Assembly: GCA_902781215.1 (NCBI GenBank) | Contig: CACZIO010000023.1 | Span: 1 to 42,991 of the forward strand | Length of the DNA stretch: 42,991 bases | Direction of reading: 5' to 3' | From: an uncultured Lachnospiraceae bacterium | Lineage (GTDB): Bacteria > Bacillota > Clostridia > Lachnospirales > Lachnospiraceae | In this document: positions 1 to 7,917 of the stretch, piece after piece | Layout: each line of letters opens with the position of its first letter | How positions within the stretch are numbered: the stretch's first letter is position 1 | The notes under the pieces: generated by a model | What the model was told of the DNA's origin: nothing | Database searches by the model: none | What the model saw: the letters and a program-made list of their open reading frames with translations, nothing else | Made by a program: the position numbers and the translations under genes

Positions 1-106
1 AGTAATCCCGGTCAAACGGGACAGCGGGCAAGTGTCTGCCCAGTGTCCGCGTAAGCGGCGCGAAGCCCCCGCCTCTAAGCGTATGCGTAGGCGGTGGGTA
101 GTTCAC
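1..106 (+). mobile_element. Right end of an IS200/IS605-type element (omega-RNA scaffold end)
   Basis: Non-coding GC-rich stretch with several small hairpins, ending in a stem CCGCCT/AGGCGG (about 70-94) followed by GGGTAGTTCAC at 96-106. From memory of the family, this layout (GAAGCCCCCGCC, a hairpin, GGCGGTGGGTAGTTCAC) is typical of the right end of IS605-family elements, where it also forms the 3' part of the TnpB guide RNA and TTCAC is the right cleavage site. The tnpB gene would lie left of base 1 on the plus strand. Bases from 107 would then be flanking host DNA serving as guide. The identification is by pattern only. Confidence 0.6.
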
Positions 107-186
107 TTCTTATTCAGTTGTATTGCGGCCCCTTCTTTCTCCGAGGAATCGCAGACACTTCGGCCAGCCCTGCGGCTCATTCATTT
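107..186. other. Non-coding flank between the IS end and the palindrome
   Basis: No convincing gene is seen. If the IS605 end is right, the first 16-20 bases from 107 are the guide segment of the omega RNA. The rest is downstream sequence of the minus-strand lipoprotein gene. Confidence 0.4.
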
Positions 187-218
187 GTGAAAAATCTTGT
201 ATCGACAAGATTTTTCAC
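187..218. repeat. Palindromic repeat, copy 1
   Basis: Perfect 14-bp inverted repeat: GTGAAAAATCTTGT at 187-200, loop ATCG, ACAAGATTTTTCAC at 205-218. The stop codon of the lipoprotein gene (215-217) lies inside the right arm. A near-identical copy in the opposite orientation lies at 1044-1080, on the other side of that gene. The T-run is inside the stem, not after it, so this is not a standard intrinsic terminator, though it could still end or stabilise the transcript. Confidence 0.85.
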
Positions 219-820
219 TCTTCAGTGATCGCAATGCCGGTGACCTGCATAAACGGGCTGTCCTCCCCGGTCAGGGTGCCCTCCAGATTAATCATCGTGT
301 CCTCTTCGAGGGTCTCAACCATCTGATAAGGTTCGGATTCAACATCGCACAGGTCGGATTCAATCTTGAGCAGATAGGTCTTCCCGTCCTTCTCGATGGA
401 GAAATACAGGTCATCGCCCGGATCGCCGTTTCCGTCGGTGTCATACAGGAAGCGCAGCAGGTCTCCGCCCGGATCTTCCGTATCCACGGACTTGGCATTC
501 TTGATCGCGACCTTCTGGCCCGCATACTTTTTCAGCGCGTCCTTATCGCCCAGCTGATCCGAAATATCCACAGCCGCCACATCGTCTGCCGCTGCGAGTG
601 CTGTCGACGCAGTCTCTGCGGACGCGGCCTCCGCCGCTGTCTCCGCACCTGCCTTTGCGTCTGCGGCCGCTGCGCCCTTTGTATCTCCGCTCTTCTGCGC
701 CGCTTCCGCCGTCTCCTCCTGCTTCTTGTCAGAAGCAGATTTGGCAGATGAACTGCCGCATCCGAAGGCCGCCAGCGCCATCACCGCCACCAGCATCAAT
801 GCCACGAACTTTTTTTTCAT
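215..820 (-). CDS. Small lipoprotein, possible OB-fold domain
   Basis: This is a 201-residue protein with a type II signal peptide: MKKKF, a hydrophobic stretch, then AAFGCGSSS with the lipidated Cys at about residue 21. An Ala/Glu/Ser/Asp-rich linker to about residue 80 should hold the C-terminal domain away from the membrane. The domain (about 85-201) contains AGQKVAIKNAKSV and ends in LEGTLTGEDSPFMQVTGIAI, which resembles small bacterial OB-fold proteins; this is a resemblance only. The start at 820 is chosen because AGGAGA lies six bases upstream and the signal peptide begins there; an in-frame start at 859 would add 13 polar residues. The gene is monocistronic and framed by two palindromes. 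Its function is unknown, and the most that can be said is an extracytoplasmic membrane-anchored protein. Confidence 0.8.
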   Translation of the reverse strand: MKKKFVALMLVAVMALAAFGCGSSSAKSASDKKQEETAEAAQKSGDTKGAAAADAKAGAETAAEAASAETASTALAAADDVAAVDISDQLGDKDALKKYAGQKVAIKNAKSVDTEDPGGDLLRFLYDTDGNGDPGDDLYFSIEKDGKTYLLKIESDLCDVESEPYQMVETLEEDTMINLEGTLTGEDSPFMQVTGIAITEE

Positions 821-1200
821 AGTTCTCCTTTCCGCACCGCCCTGCACAGCGGCACCCAAAAAAGAATTCGAGAAAACAACTTCTCTTTCCAGTGTCCCGG
901 AATCCTGCTGTATCTTAATCTGCTCAATGCCTCAGTTACCCAGTTCCTGAATCCCTGCCTTCCTGAATTCCTGAGCTCTTCAGCGGATTCCCTGCCTGAC
1001 TCTTTGGAGTATACACCCGGCCTGCGTCATATTCATGTTGAAAGAGTGAAAAAATCTTGTCGATACAAGATTTTTCACTCCGGTTTCAGAACACATCCGG
1101 CGTGCCTTCGATGATTATAACATATTTCTATGGGGCGCTGAACAGTTGCCGTATTTTTACAGTCAAATCGGCCCTGCCGCTGCCGGTCCAGGAGCTCCGC
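821..1200. other. Intergenic region upstream of the lipoprotein gene
   Basis: These 380 bases hold no convincing gene. They contain the second palindrome (1044-1080) and, at about 930-1000, a degenerate run of TTCCTGAAT/CCTGCC-like motifs. The lipoprotein promoter must be here, but I cannot fix it. The GH3 gene ends at 1201. Confidence 0.5.
1044..1080. repeat. Palindromic repeat, copy 2 (inverted)
   Basis: The sequence reads GAGTGAAAAAATCTTGT, loop CGAT, ACAAGATTTTTCACTC. Apart from one extra A it is the reverse complement of the palindrome at 187-218. It lies between the lipoprotein gene and the end of the GH3 gene, where it could act as a transcription boundary. Finding the same hairpin on both sides of one gene suggests a dispersed palindromic element or a cassette boundary. 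Confidence 0.85.
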
Positions 1201-3489
1201 TCACTCAAAGGAGAGGCCGAATCCCCGCTCATACAGGATGTCACTGCCGTAAGACAGCGTGCCGTCCTCCCGGCTCTCGATCACGGGGACATTGACCGGA
1301 AGTCTGCCGGTGGGCGGATTGAAGCCGAAAATGGTCTCCAGGGCAGCCGGGACATTGGCGTTTCCGGCCAGCTGCCTGCCGGCGGAGCCGCCCTCTGTCG
1401 GATCCATGAGGCCGCTCCCCATGTAGGCGAGGACGATGGCGTCCGCGTCCTGGAAACGGGCCGCGTCATAGGGCAGGTTTTCGCTCAAAAGGACGAAACT
1501 GCCGCCGCCCGCGTGGGTGTCCTCAATGGCCCTGTGAATGCCCTCATACTGGGGTGCGCCCGCCGCCAGGGCATCGAGGCTGTAGGTCCTGGTCATGCCG
1601 ACCACCAGGTCCGCGTCCTGTATGGCCTGCCGCATCTCATCGGTGTAGCGCAGGACCGTCTCCTCACCGGATGTGTCCAGATAGGTCTCTATCGTGATCT
1701 GCGCGTCCGCCGCCAGCGCGCCTTCCTCCTGCAGAAGCTGCACATAATAGTTCAGCGCCGGGATGTCGTCAACCTGCCTGCCCAGAAGCACGATCTTCTT
1801 TCCGGACGTGACAGCGGGAAGGGTCTGCCCCTCATTTCTGACGACCGTGACCGCCTGGCGGGCGATCTCCATCTCCTTGAGATGGTGAGCGTCGGAGCCG
1901 ACCGATTCAATGGTGAGGGCTGACGAATCCTGCACAGGGTCATTCTGTGCCGGTTCTGCGCCGGCTTCCAGGATCCCGTACTTGAGTTTCAGGCGCAGAA
2001 TGCGGCGCACACTCTCATCAATCCGGCTCTCTGAAATCCTTCCGTCCGCTGTCATCTCTGCCAGGGCCGCGATGTACTGGTCATAGGAATCCGCCCTTGC
2101 CGCGCTGTTGAGGTCCATCGGGATGAGCAGGATATCCACGCCCGCATTGATGACCTTTTCCGCGACATTGACATGATACTCCAGGGACCCCTGCTCACCG
2201 GGCACCAGACCCGCCGCATCGATCGCCCCCATCTCCATGGCGTCCGTCACGACAACGCCGTCGTAGCCCATGTCGCCCCGGAGGATCTCCGTGATCATCT
2301 TTTGGGACATGGTCGCGGGGTAAAATCCCTTCGTCACGCCATCGCCGAAGGTCTGTTCCTCATCGATCGCGGGGTAGGTGATGTGGGCCGTCATGATCAT
2401 ATCCGCGCCGTTTTGAATCGCGAACTCGAAGGGGACCAGCTCGGTCTCCCTGAGCTCCTCATAGGTCTTGTCCACGGAAGGGGTCCCGATGTGGCTGTCG
2501 ACACTGGTGTCGCCGTGGCCGGGGAAATGCTTGTAGGTCGCGATGATATGGTTCTGCGCAAGCCCCTGTGCAAAGGCCCCGCCCAGCTCCGCCACAAGCT
2601 GCGGGTCGTCCGAGAAGGACCGGGGCCCGATCACGGGGTTGGCGGGGTTGTTGTTTACATCGATGTCCGGTGCGTAATCCACGTTGAAGCCCAGGGCCGC
2701 CATCTCCTCGCCCAGAACGGTTCCCGCAGCCAGTGCATTGTCCTTCGCCCTGTCCCCGGTCGCGCCGATGGCCATATTGCCGGTCATGCGGGTCCCGGTG
2801 CCCAGCCGGGCGACGATGCCTCCCTCCTCATCCACCGGCATAAAATAGGGGATGCGGGTCGAAACGCCCTCAATCTGCGCGTTGTTGGCCTGCAGGTCGG
2901 CGATCAGCTTCGCCGTCTGTCCGTTGCCGGTGATATTCCCGCTGAACAGGATGATCCCGCCGTACTGGTGTCTGCGCAGGGCCTCTGCCAGGGCGGGGAC
3001 CTGGTCCAGGTCCGTCACGTCCTGCTCGTCCCATGTCCGGATCGCAGGGATGATCATCTGGGAAATTTTTTCGTCCATGGACATCCCGCTCAGAATCCGG
3101 TCCGCCTCGGCTGCCAGAGCTGCCTCGTCAAAGGCTTCCCCGGTCTCCTCAGCACCGGACACAGCAGAAACACCAGAAGCCGCCGCAGCGGCTGTATCGC
3201 CTGTGCCGGCAGGCGCATCGGCATTGCCGACCGCATCGGCTGCATCAGCGGTCCCGGCATCAGAAGCCTCCGCCGGGACTGCAGGGTCCGTACCTGCAGC
3301 ATCATCAGAGGCGCCGGCCGACGCAGAAGCCTCAGCCACAGCCTCGGCAGACGTCATCGCGCTGCCCTGCGCGTCCTGACCGTCCCGGCCGTTTCCCCCG
3401 CTGCCGCCGCAGGCCGTCAGCAGGACCAGTCCCGCAGTACACAGGCTCACAATCCGCATAAGTCCTTTTTTTTCTCTCTTTTTCATCAT
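1201..3489 (-). CDS. nagZ: GH3 beta-N-acetylhexosaminidase lipoprotein (NagZ/YbbD-like)
   Basis: This 762-residue extracytoplasmic glycosidase probably removes GlcNAc from muropeptides during cell-wall turnover. It starts with a lipoprotein signal (VLLTACGG) followed by about 85 residues of Ala/Asp/Gly/Ser linker. The GH3 barrel carries the NagZ signature KHFPGHGDTSVDSH; D331 and H333 match the Asp-His acid/base dyad known from Bacillus NagZ. D416 in VVVTDAMEMG is the expected nucleophile. A second alpha/beta domain (about 540-762) follows, as in two-domain Bacillus NagZ, unlike the single-domain Gram-negative enzymes. Two adjacent ATGs (3489 and 3486) share a GGAAGGGGG ribosome site; the first is used here. 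The AAA+ ATPase gene ends 56 bases upstream on the same strand. The Ala-rich linker is unusually long. Confidence 0.88.
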   Translation of the reverse strand: MMKKREKKGLMRIVSLCTAGLVLLTACGGSGGNGRDGQDAQGSAMTSAEAVAEASASAGASDDAAGTDPAVPAEASDAGTADAADAVGNADAPAGTGDTAAAAASGVSAVSGAEETGEAFDEAALAAEADRILSGMSMDEKISQMIIPAIRTWDEQDVTDLDQVPALAEALRRHQYGGIILFSGNITGNGQTAKLIADLQANNAQIEGVSTRIPYFMPVDEEGGIVARLGTGTRMTGNMAIGATGDRAKDNALAAGTVLGEEMAALGFNVDYAPDIDVNNNPANPVIGPRSFSDDPQLVAELGGAFAQGLAQNHIIATYKHFPGHGDTSVDSHIGTPSVDKTYEELRETELVPFEFAIQNGADMIMTAHITYPAIDEEQTFGDGVTKGFYPATMSQKMITEILRGDMGYDGVVVTDAMEMGAIDAAGLVPGEQGSLEYHVNVAEKVINAGVDILLIPMDLNSAARADSYDQYIAALAEMTADGRISESRIDESVRRILRLKLKYGILEAGAEPAQNDPVQDSSALTIESVGSDAHHLKEMEIARQAVTVVRNEGQTLPAVTSGKKIVLLGRQVDDIPALNYYVQLLQEEGALAADAQITIETYLDTSGEETVLRYTDEMRQAIQDADLVVGMTRTYSLDALAAGAPQYEGIHRAIEDTHAGGGSFVLLSENLPYDAARFQDADAIVLAYMGSGLMDPTEGGSAGRQLAGNANVPAALETIFGFNPPTGRLPVNVPVIESREDGTLSYGSDILYERGFGLSFE

Positions 3490-3545
3490 GAAGATTACCC
3501 CCTTCCATGAATCCTTTCATGAAATCTCACATGACCGTCATGAGG

Positions 3546-4952
3546 TCACTGATACATCTGATCAAGACTGATCAGAATCGTGTTTTCTTTTTCCGCATTT
3601 TCCTCCAGCCAGTTGCTGAATCCACTTTTTGAAAAAAGCAGATACCTCACGATCTCATAGCGGTGATCCAACAGCTGATTTCTTTCCTTTAACTCATCCA
3701 GTATTTTCTTATCGAGGATCTCATTTTTATATTTACATTCTCCAATTGCTGCTTTCCGATCATATTTGTTAAGTGCAACAAGATCGATATCCGTCGTTGT
3801 TCTGGTCGCCGGGTTTGTCCCCCACCACTGCCCGACATTCAGAGGAACAAAGCCCAGCTGGTCCTCGATACCTGCCGTAAGTGTATATGACCTTGCCATC
3901 TCTTCAAAGATGCCTCCCATATATTCAGACAGGTACGGGAGAACAGCCGCCCGATAGTACTTTTCTCCGAGCCCCGCCTGAATCATATCGACCCCCTCAG
4001 GAACATATCTGTACCAGAAGCGGAACATCCCGTCTCCCAGCGTGTAGCGGATTTTCTTTTTATTCGTTTCTTCCGTAATAGAAAATCTCTTCTGAACGAC
4101 TCCAACAGACTGCAGATTGGACAGCGCATGAGAAACCGACGAGCCGTCTATATGAACATGATCAGCAATCTCATTGACTTTTCCTGCCCCTCCCGCCACT
4201 GCTTCAATGATCGCTCCATAGGAAGAGACACTCCTGAATTCCTGCGCGAGAAGGTTGGAGGGCTCTTCAAACAAATACCCGTCTCTGGAAAAAAACAGGT
4301 TCACCAGATTCTCATCCAGACTCTTACAGTCATCCAGCAACGACAGATATTTGGCGATACCCCCTGTAACGCCGTAGCAGACAGCCTTGTCTTCAGGACC
4401 ATACGCAGGAACAAATTCCCCTGCTTCCCGGTAAGAAAAGGGTCCCAGGCGAATCTGCGCAGTACGGCGCCCGAAAAGCGGACTTTTTTCCCCCAGCACA
4501 TGGTTTTCCATAAAGCTCAGGGAGGATCCGCTCAGGATCAGCATCATCTGGCCCTGCATCCACTCTGTATCTATGTATTTCTGCAGAACTGAAGTCAGGG
4601 ATCCATCCATCTCCGCCCAGTAGGGAAATTCGTCAATTACAACTATGATCCTTTCCTGCGCACTCTTTCTGGTCAAAAAAGAAAACTCTGCCTCCAGATT
4701 TCCAAAAGACATTTCTCTGCTCTCCGGCGCCAGACTTTCTACGAGACGCTTCCCGAACATTTCCATGTTCCTGCGTGCACTGGTGCGGACAGCCGTGTAG
4801 AAAACGCCCTGCTTTCCTTCCATGAACCGATTTAAAAGCGTCGTCTTGCCAATCCGCCTTCTACCATATAAGACCAGCATTTGAAATCCCGACTTTTGAT
4901 ACAGTCTCTCCAGAGAACGAAGTTCTTCTTTTCTCCCTATAAACCTCTTCAT
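3546..4952 (-). CDS. AAA+ ATPase with C-terminal nuclease-like domain (ATPase_2 + DUF234)
   Basis: The 468-residue protein has an N-terminal P-loop GRRRIGKTTL (residues 30-39, K36) and a Walker B IIVVIDEFPYW (D107, E108), typical of the archaeal-type ATPase_2 family. LSGSSLSFMEN follows, then a winged-helix stretch (about 240-300). The C-terminal part carries TTDIDLVALNKY...IGECKYKN, a D...ECK pattern matching the PD-(D/E)xK-like fold proposed for DUF234. Such proteins are common in Clostridia and archaea and their role is unsettled; ideas include DNA metabolism, defence and mobile-element upkeep. The start has a GGAAGGGGGAAC ribosome site. The promoter region carries a striking palindrome set (5031-5084), pointing to repressor control. 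Base composition is more AT-rich than its neighbours, which hints at transfer. Confidence 0.82.
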   Translation of the reverse strand: MKRFIGRKEELRSLERLYQKSGFQMLVLYGRRRIGKTTLLNRFMEGKQGVFYTAVRTSARRNMEMFGKRLVESLAPESREMSFGNLEAEFSFLTRKSAQERIIVVIDEFPYWAEMDGSLTSVLQKYIDTEWMQGQMMLILSGSSLSFMENHVLGEKSPLFGRRTAQIRLGPFSYREAGEFVPAYGPEDKAVCYGVTGGIAKYLSLLDDCKSLDENLVNLFFSRDGYLFEEPSNLLAQEFRSVSSYGAIIEAVAGGAGKVNEIADHVHIDGSSVSHALSNLQSVGVVQKRFSITEETNKKKIRYTLGDGMFRFWYRYVPEGVDMIQAGLGEKYYRAAVLPYLSEYMGGIFEEMARSYTLTAGIEDQLGFVPLNVGQWWGTNPATRTTTDIDLVALNKYDRKAAIGECKYKNEILDKKILDELKERNQLLDHRYEIVRYLLFSKSGFSNWLEENAEKENTILISLDQMYQ

Positions 4953-5030
4953 CCAGTTCCCCCTTCCGCAACATTGTGGTCTATCGCTGCAACCTTACTC
5001 CATTCAGTTGATAAGCGCCTGTCACCCGTA

Positions 5031-5084
5031 TTTACTGAATCATGTTTCAGTGAAGTATGTTTCATTGAAATATGATTCAGTAAA
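5031..5084 (-). promoter_or_regulatory. Nested palindromic operator upstream of the ATPase gene
   Basis: Outer arms TTTACTGAATCAT (5031-5043) and ATGATTCAGTAAA (5072-5084) form a perfect 13-bp inverted repeat. Between them are two more copies of a TTTCAnTGAA motif (5045-5053 and 5061-5070). The block sits just downstream of a good -10 box, the usual place for a repressor site. No regulator gene is adjacent, so the binding protein is unknown; autoregulation through the protein's own winged-helix part is possible. Confidence 0.6.
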
Positions 5085-5088
5085 ATCA

Positions 5089-5118
5089 ATTATAACATGG
5101 CTGTGCATAAACCGTAAA
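5089..5118 (-). promoter_or_regulatory. Promoter of the ATPase gene
   Basis: On the minus strand a perfect TATAAT occupies 5094-5089. A weak TTTACG lies 18 bases upstream (5118-5113). The leader would be about 130 bases and include the palindromic operator. Confidence 0.5.
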
Positions 5119-5120
5119 TG

Positions 5121-5171
5121 AAAAAGCACTGCGCCCGGAAGACAGTTTTCTCCTGTCTCCCGGGGCAGTGC
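5121..5171 (-). terminator. Intrinsic terminator of the csoR-copA operon
   Basis: On the minus strand, GCACTGC (5171-5165) pairs with GCAGTGC (5132-5126) around a CCGG and GACAG/CTGTC inner stem, followed by a run of five T (5125-5121). It lies about 45 bases after the copA stop. Confidence 0.85.
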
Positions 5172-5217
5172 CTTCGTTTATTTCAGCGCTGTGCCGCAGT
5201 CTCCTGAAGGTCCCTGG

Positions 5218-5427
5218 TCAGGCCACGCTCACGACCTCGTAGTCCTTGGCCTCGACGGCTGCCTTGAGGACGTCGTTCGCGACCTCCGCATCCATCGATA
5301 CGACGGCGGTGCCCTTCTCGTGGCTGACCTCTGCCGCGGTCACGCCCTCGACGGCCTCGAGTGCCTTCTTGACAGTCGCCTCGCAGTGGGGGCACATCAT
5401 TCCCTTGATCTCCATGGTCTTGGTCAT
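5218..5427 (-). CDS. copZ: CopZ-like copper chaperone from an internal start within copA
   Basis: The last 69 codons of copA form a complete heavy-metal-associated domain with GMMCPHC (MxCxxC; Cys 12 and 15 counted from this start). They are preceded in the same frame by a strong ribosome site: AAAGGAG at 5442-5436, eight bases before ATG 5427-5425. Free CopZ proteins are usually 68-70 residues, exactly this length. The sequence thus supports a second product: a free chaperone translated from inside the ATPase reading frame, in addition to the copy attached to the pump. In E. coli a separate chaperone is made from copA by frameshifting at the other end. The arrangement may also be a recent fusion in which a former copA stop was lost. 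Whether the internal start is used is inference. Confidence 0.6.
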   Translation of the reverse strand: MTKTMEIKGMMCPHCEATVKKALEAVEGVTAAEVSHEKGTAVVSMDAEVANDVLKAAVEAKDYEVVSVA

Positions 5428-7893
5428 TTCATTTTCTCCTTTCACGCCTGCTGCCTTCGCAGCCCTTGCAAGTTCCTCCTGCTCCTTCCGGCGGGTGTAC
5501 TCGCCCAGGAGCTTCCCGTCCGCATCGGTGCGGACCGGGTGTTTATCGTTATTTTTCCAGCGTCTGCCATCTCCCTTTGTGTCATGCACATCCATCAGGT
5601 TGAGCCGCAGCGCGTTGGTGACTACACAGAAGCTCGACAGGCTCATGGCGAGCGCGCCGAACATGGGATCCATGGTGATGCCCAGCGGGACCAGGAGGCC
5701 CGCAGCCACCGGGATCAGGATCGAGTTGTAGATGAGGGCCCAGAACAGGCCCCACAGGATGGTCCGGTAGGTCTGCCGGCTCAGACGGACGGCCGCGCTC
5801 ACATCGGTCAGCCGGCTCTTCATCAGGACGACGTCCGCCGCGTCGATCGCGACGTCCGTGCCGGCCCCGATCGCGATGCCGATGTCCGCGCGGGTCAAAG
5901 CCGGTGCGTCGTTGATGCCGTCGCCGACCATGGCGGTCCGGCCCTTCTCCTGGAGCAGGCGGATGACCTCCTCCTTGCCCGCGGGCAGGACGCCCGCCAC
6001 GACCTCGTTGACGCCGGCCTGGCGGCCGATGGCCTCGGCCGTGCGCCGGTTATCGCCGGTCAGCATGACCACATGGATGCCCATGCCGCGCAGCTCCCGG
6101 ATGGCCTGCGCGCTGTCCTCCTTCATGGTATCCGCGACCGCGATAGTCCCCAGATACTGCCCGTCACGGGCAAAGAAGAGGGGAGTCTTGCCCTCCCCGG
6201 CCAGCTGCTCCGCCGTCTGACGGATGGCGCCGTTGAGCGCGGCCGCGCCGGTTCCCTTCCCCAGCTGCCCGCTGATAAAGGACAGGTTTCCGCCGGCCAT
6301 CTGCCGGCCGCCGACCCCGGCTGTCAGTCCGTTCCCGGGCAGGGCCCGGAAATCATGCACGGCCAGCGCGCGGTATCCGGCAGAACCCGCCACTTCCGCC
6401 TTGGCCAGGACCGCCTTGGCCAGCGGGTGCTCGCTCTGCGATTCCAGGGCCGCCGCCCAGTTCAGGAGCTCCTCCTCCGTCACGCCCTCTGCGGGCAGCA
6501 GGTCCGTCACGACGGGAGCGCCCTCCGTGATAGTCCCCGTCTTGTCCAGGGCGATGATCTGCACATTGCCGGTCTCCTGCAGAGACTCGGCCGTCTTGTA
6601 GAGAATACCGTTTTTGGCCCCCATCCCGCTGCCGACCATGATGGCCACCGGTGTCGCCAGACCCAGGGCGCAGGGGCAGCTGACCACCAGCACGGAGATG
6701 CCCCTTGCCAGGGCGAAGCCCACCGTGCGGTGCATGAGCACCAGCCAGAAGAAGGTCACCACCAGGGCGATCCCGATGACCGCCGGCACGAAGACGCCGG
6801 AGATCGTGTCCGCCAGTTTGGCGATGGGCGCCTTGGTCGCCGCCGCGTCGCTCACCATCCGGATGATCTGGGCCAGGGTGCTGTCCTCGCCGACCCTGGT
6901 CGCCTCACAGCGCAGAAAGCCCGACTGGTTGAGGGTGGCGGAGGAGACCTCATCCCCCGGATTTTTGTCCACCGGGATACTCTCACCCGTCAGCGCCGCC
7001 TCGTTGACCGCGCTGCTCCCCTCCAGGACGATGCCGTCCACCGGAATATTCTCGCCGGGCCGGACCACGAAGATATCGCCCCTGCGGACGTCGTCGATCC
7101 CGACCTCCTGCTCCCGGCCGTCCCGGACCACCGTCGCCGTCTTCGGCGCCAGCTTCATCAGACTCTTGAGGGCGTCCGTCGTCCGGCCCTTGGACCGGGC
7201 CTCCAGCATCTTGCCGACCGTGATCAGGGTCAGGATCATGGCCGCCGACTCAAAGTAGAACTCCATCATGTACTGCATGACGACCGCGCTGTCCCCGTCG
7301 ACCTGGGCCCGCGTCATGGCAAACAGCATAGCTGTACTGTAGACGAAGGCCGCCCCGGATCCCAGCGCGATCAGGGTGTCCATATTGGGTGCCCCGTGGA
7401 AGAGGCTCTTGAAGCCGCTGGTAAAGAACTTCTGGTTGATCACCATGACAATGGCCGCCAGCAGAAGCTGGAGCAGGCCCATGGCCACATGATTGCCGTG
7501 GAAGAAGGCCGGCAGGGGCCATCCGAACATCATATGTCCCATGGAAAAATACATGAGCACCAGCAGAAAGCCCAGCGACGTCAGGAGCCTCTTTTTCAGA
7601 ACCGGCGTCTCCCGGTCCTTCAGGGCGTCCTCCTCCGCGGCCAGCTTGGCCGACAGGCTCCCGCCGGAGGACCCGGCTCCGCTGTCCGCACCGGCTCCCT
7701 TGGGGGATGCCCCGTAGCCGGCATTCTCCACCGCCTGCATGATGATCTCCGGCGGGGCCGTCCCCTCGACCGCCAGCGTATTGGTCAGGAGGCTGACATT
7801 GCAGCTCGTCACGCCCTCCACCTTTGAGACCGCCTTTTCCACGCGCGCCTGGCAGGCCGCGCAGCTCATTCCTGTGACTGTATACTGATCCAT
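5218..7893 (-). CDS. copA: Copper-exporting P1B-type ATPase with a C-terminal CopZ-like domain
   Basis: This 891-residue membrane pump expels Cu(I). An N-terminal metal-binding domain has GMSCAAC (Cys 11 and 14). About eight membrane helices follow, with the transport motif CPC at 406-408, the phosphorylated Asp in DKTGT (D450), TGDNRRTAEAIG, and the hinge GDGINDAP near 654. Ordinary CopA is about 750-820 residues; the excess here is a charged linker (about 775-822) and a second metal-binding domain with MCPHC (Cys 834 and 837) at the C-terminus, where it is rarely found. That extension has its own internal ribosome site and start. The gene begins 24 bases after csoR with a GAGGAG ribosome site. 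Expression should follow CsoR release by copper. Confidence 0.95.
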   Translation of the reverse strand: MDQYTVTGMSCAACQARVEKAVSKVEGVTSCNVSLLTNTLAVEGTAPPEIIMQAVENAGYGASPKGAGADSGAGSSGGSLSAKLAAEEDALKDRETPVLKKRLLTSLGFLLVLMYFSMGHMMFGWPLPAFFHGNHVAMGLLQLLLAAIVMVINQKFFTSGFKSLFHGAPNMDTLIALGSGAAFVYSTAMLFAMTRAQVDGDSAVVMQYMMEFYFESAAMILTLITVGKMLEARSKGRTTDALKSLMKLAPKTATVVRDGREQEVGIDDVRRGDIFVVRPGENIPVDGIVLEGSSAVNEAALTGESIPVDKNPGDEVSSATLNQSGFLRCEATRVGEDSTLAQIIRMVSDAAATKAPIAKLADTISGVFVPAVIGIALVVTFFWLVLMHRTVGFALARGISVLVVSCPCALGLATPVAIMVGSGMGAKNGILYKTAESLQETGNVQIIALDKTGTITEGAPVVTDLLPAEGVTEEELLNWAAALESQSEHPLAKAVLAKAEVAGSAGYRALAVHDFRALPGNGLTAGVGGRQMAGGNLSFISGQLGKGTGAAALNGAIRQTAEQLAGEGKTPLFFARDGQYLGTIAVADTMKEDSAQAIRELRGMGIHVVMLTGDNRRTAEAIGRQAGVNEVVAGVLPAGKEEVIRLLQEKGRTAMVGDGINDAPALTRADIGIAIGAGTDVAIDAADVVLMKSRLTDVSAAVRLSRQTYRTILWGLFWALIYNSILIPVAAGLLVPLGITMDPMFGALAMSLSSFCVVTNALRLNLMDVHDTKGDGRRWKNNDKHPVRTDADGKLLGEYTRRKEQEELARAAKAAGVKGENEMTKTMEIKGMMCPHCEATVKKALEAVEGVTAAEVSHEKGTAVVSMDAEVANDVLKAAVEAKDYEVVSVA

Positions 7894-7917
7894 GTTTCTC
7901 CTCTTTTCGATGAGCCT

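Noticed and set aside
1057-1923. Plus-strand gene starting in the second palindrome
   Set aside because: No ribosome site and it runs antisense to the GH3 gene with shadow-type composition.
3546-5100. Defence island around the ATPase
   Set aside because: Only one candidate gene is present; its neighbours are ordinary cell-wall and copper genes.
5427-5445. Frameshift or misassembly joining copA and copZ
   Set aside because: The frame is continuous with a sensible charged linker and no slippery sequence. A lost stop in evolution is possible but there is no sign of an error in the sequence itself.
5191-7827. Very long open frame antisense to copA
   Set aside because: High GC leaves mirror frames open. 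The translation is rich in Arg, Gly, His and Asp without domain motifs, while the other strand is a textbook CopA.
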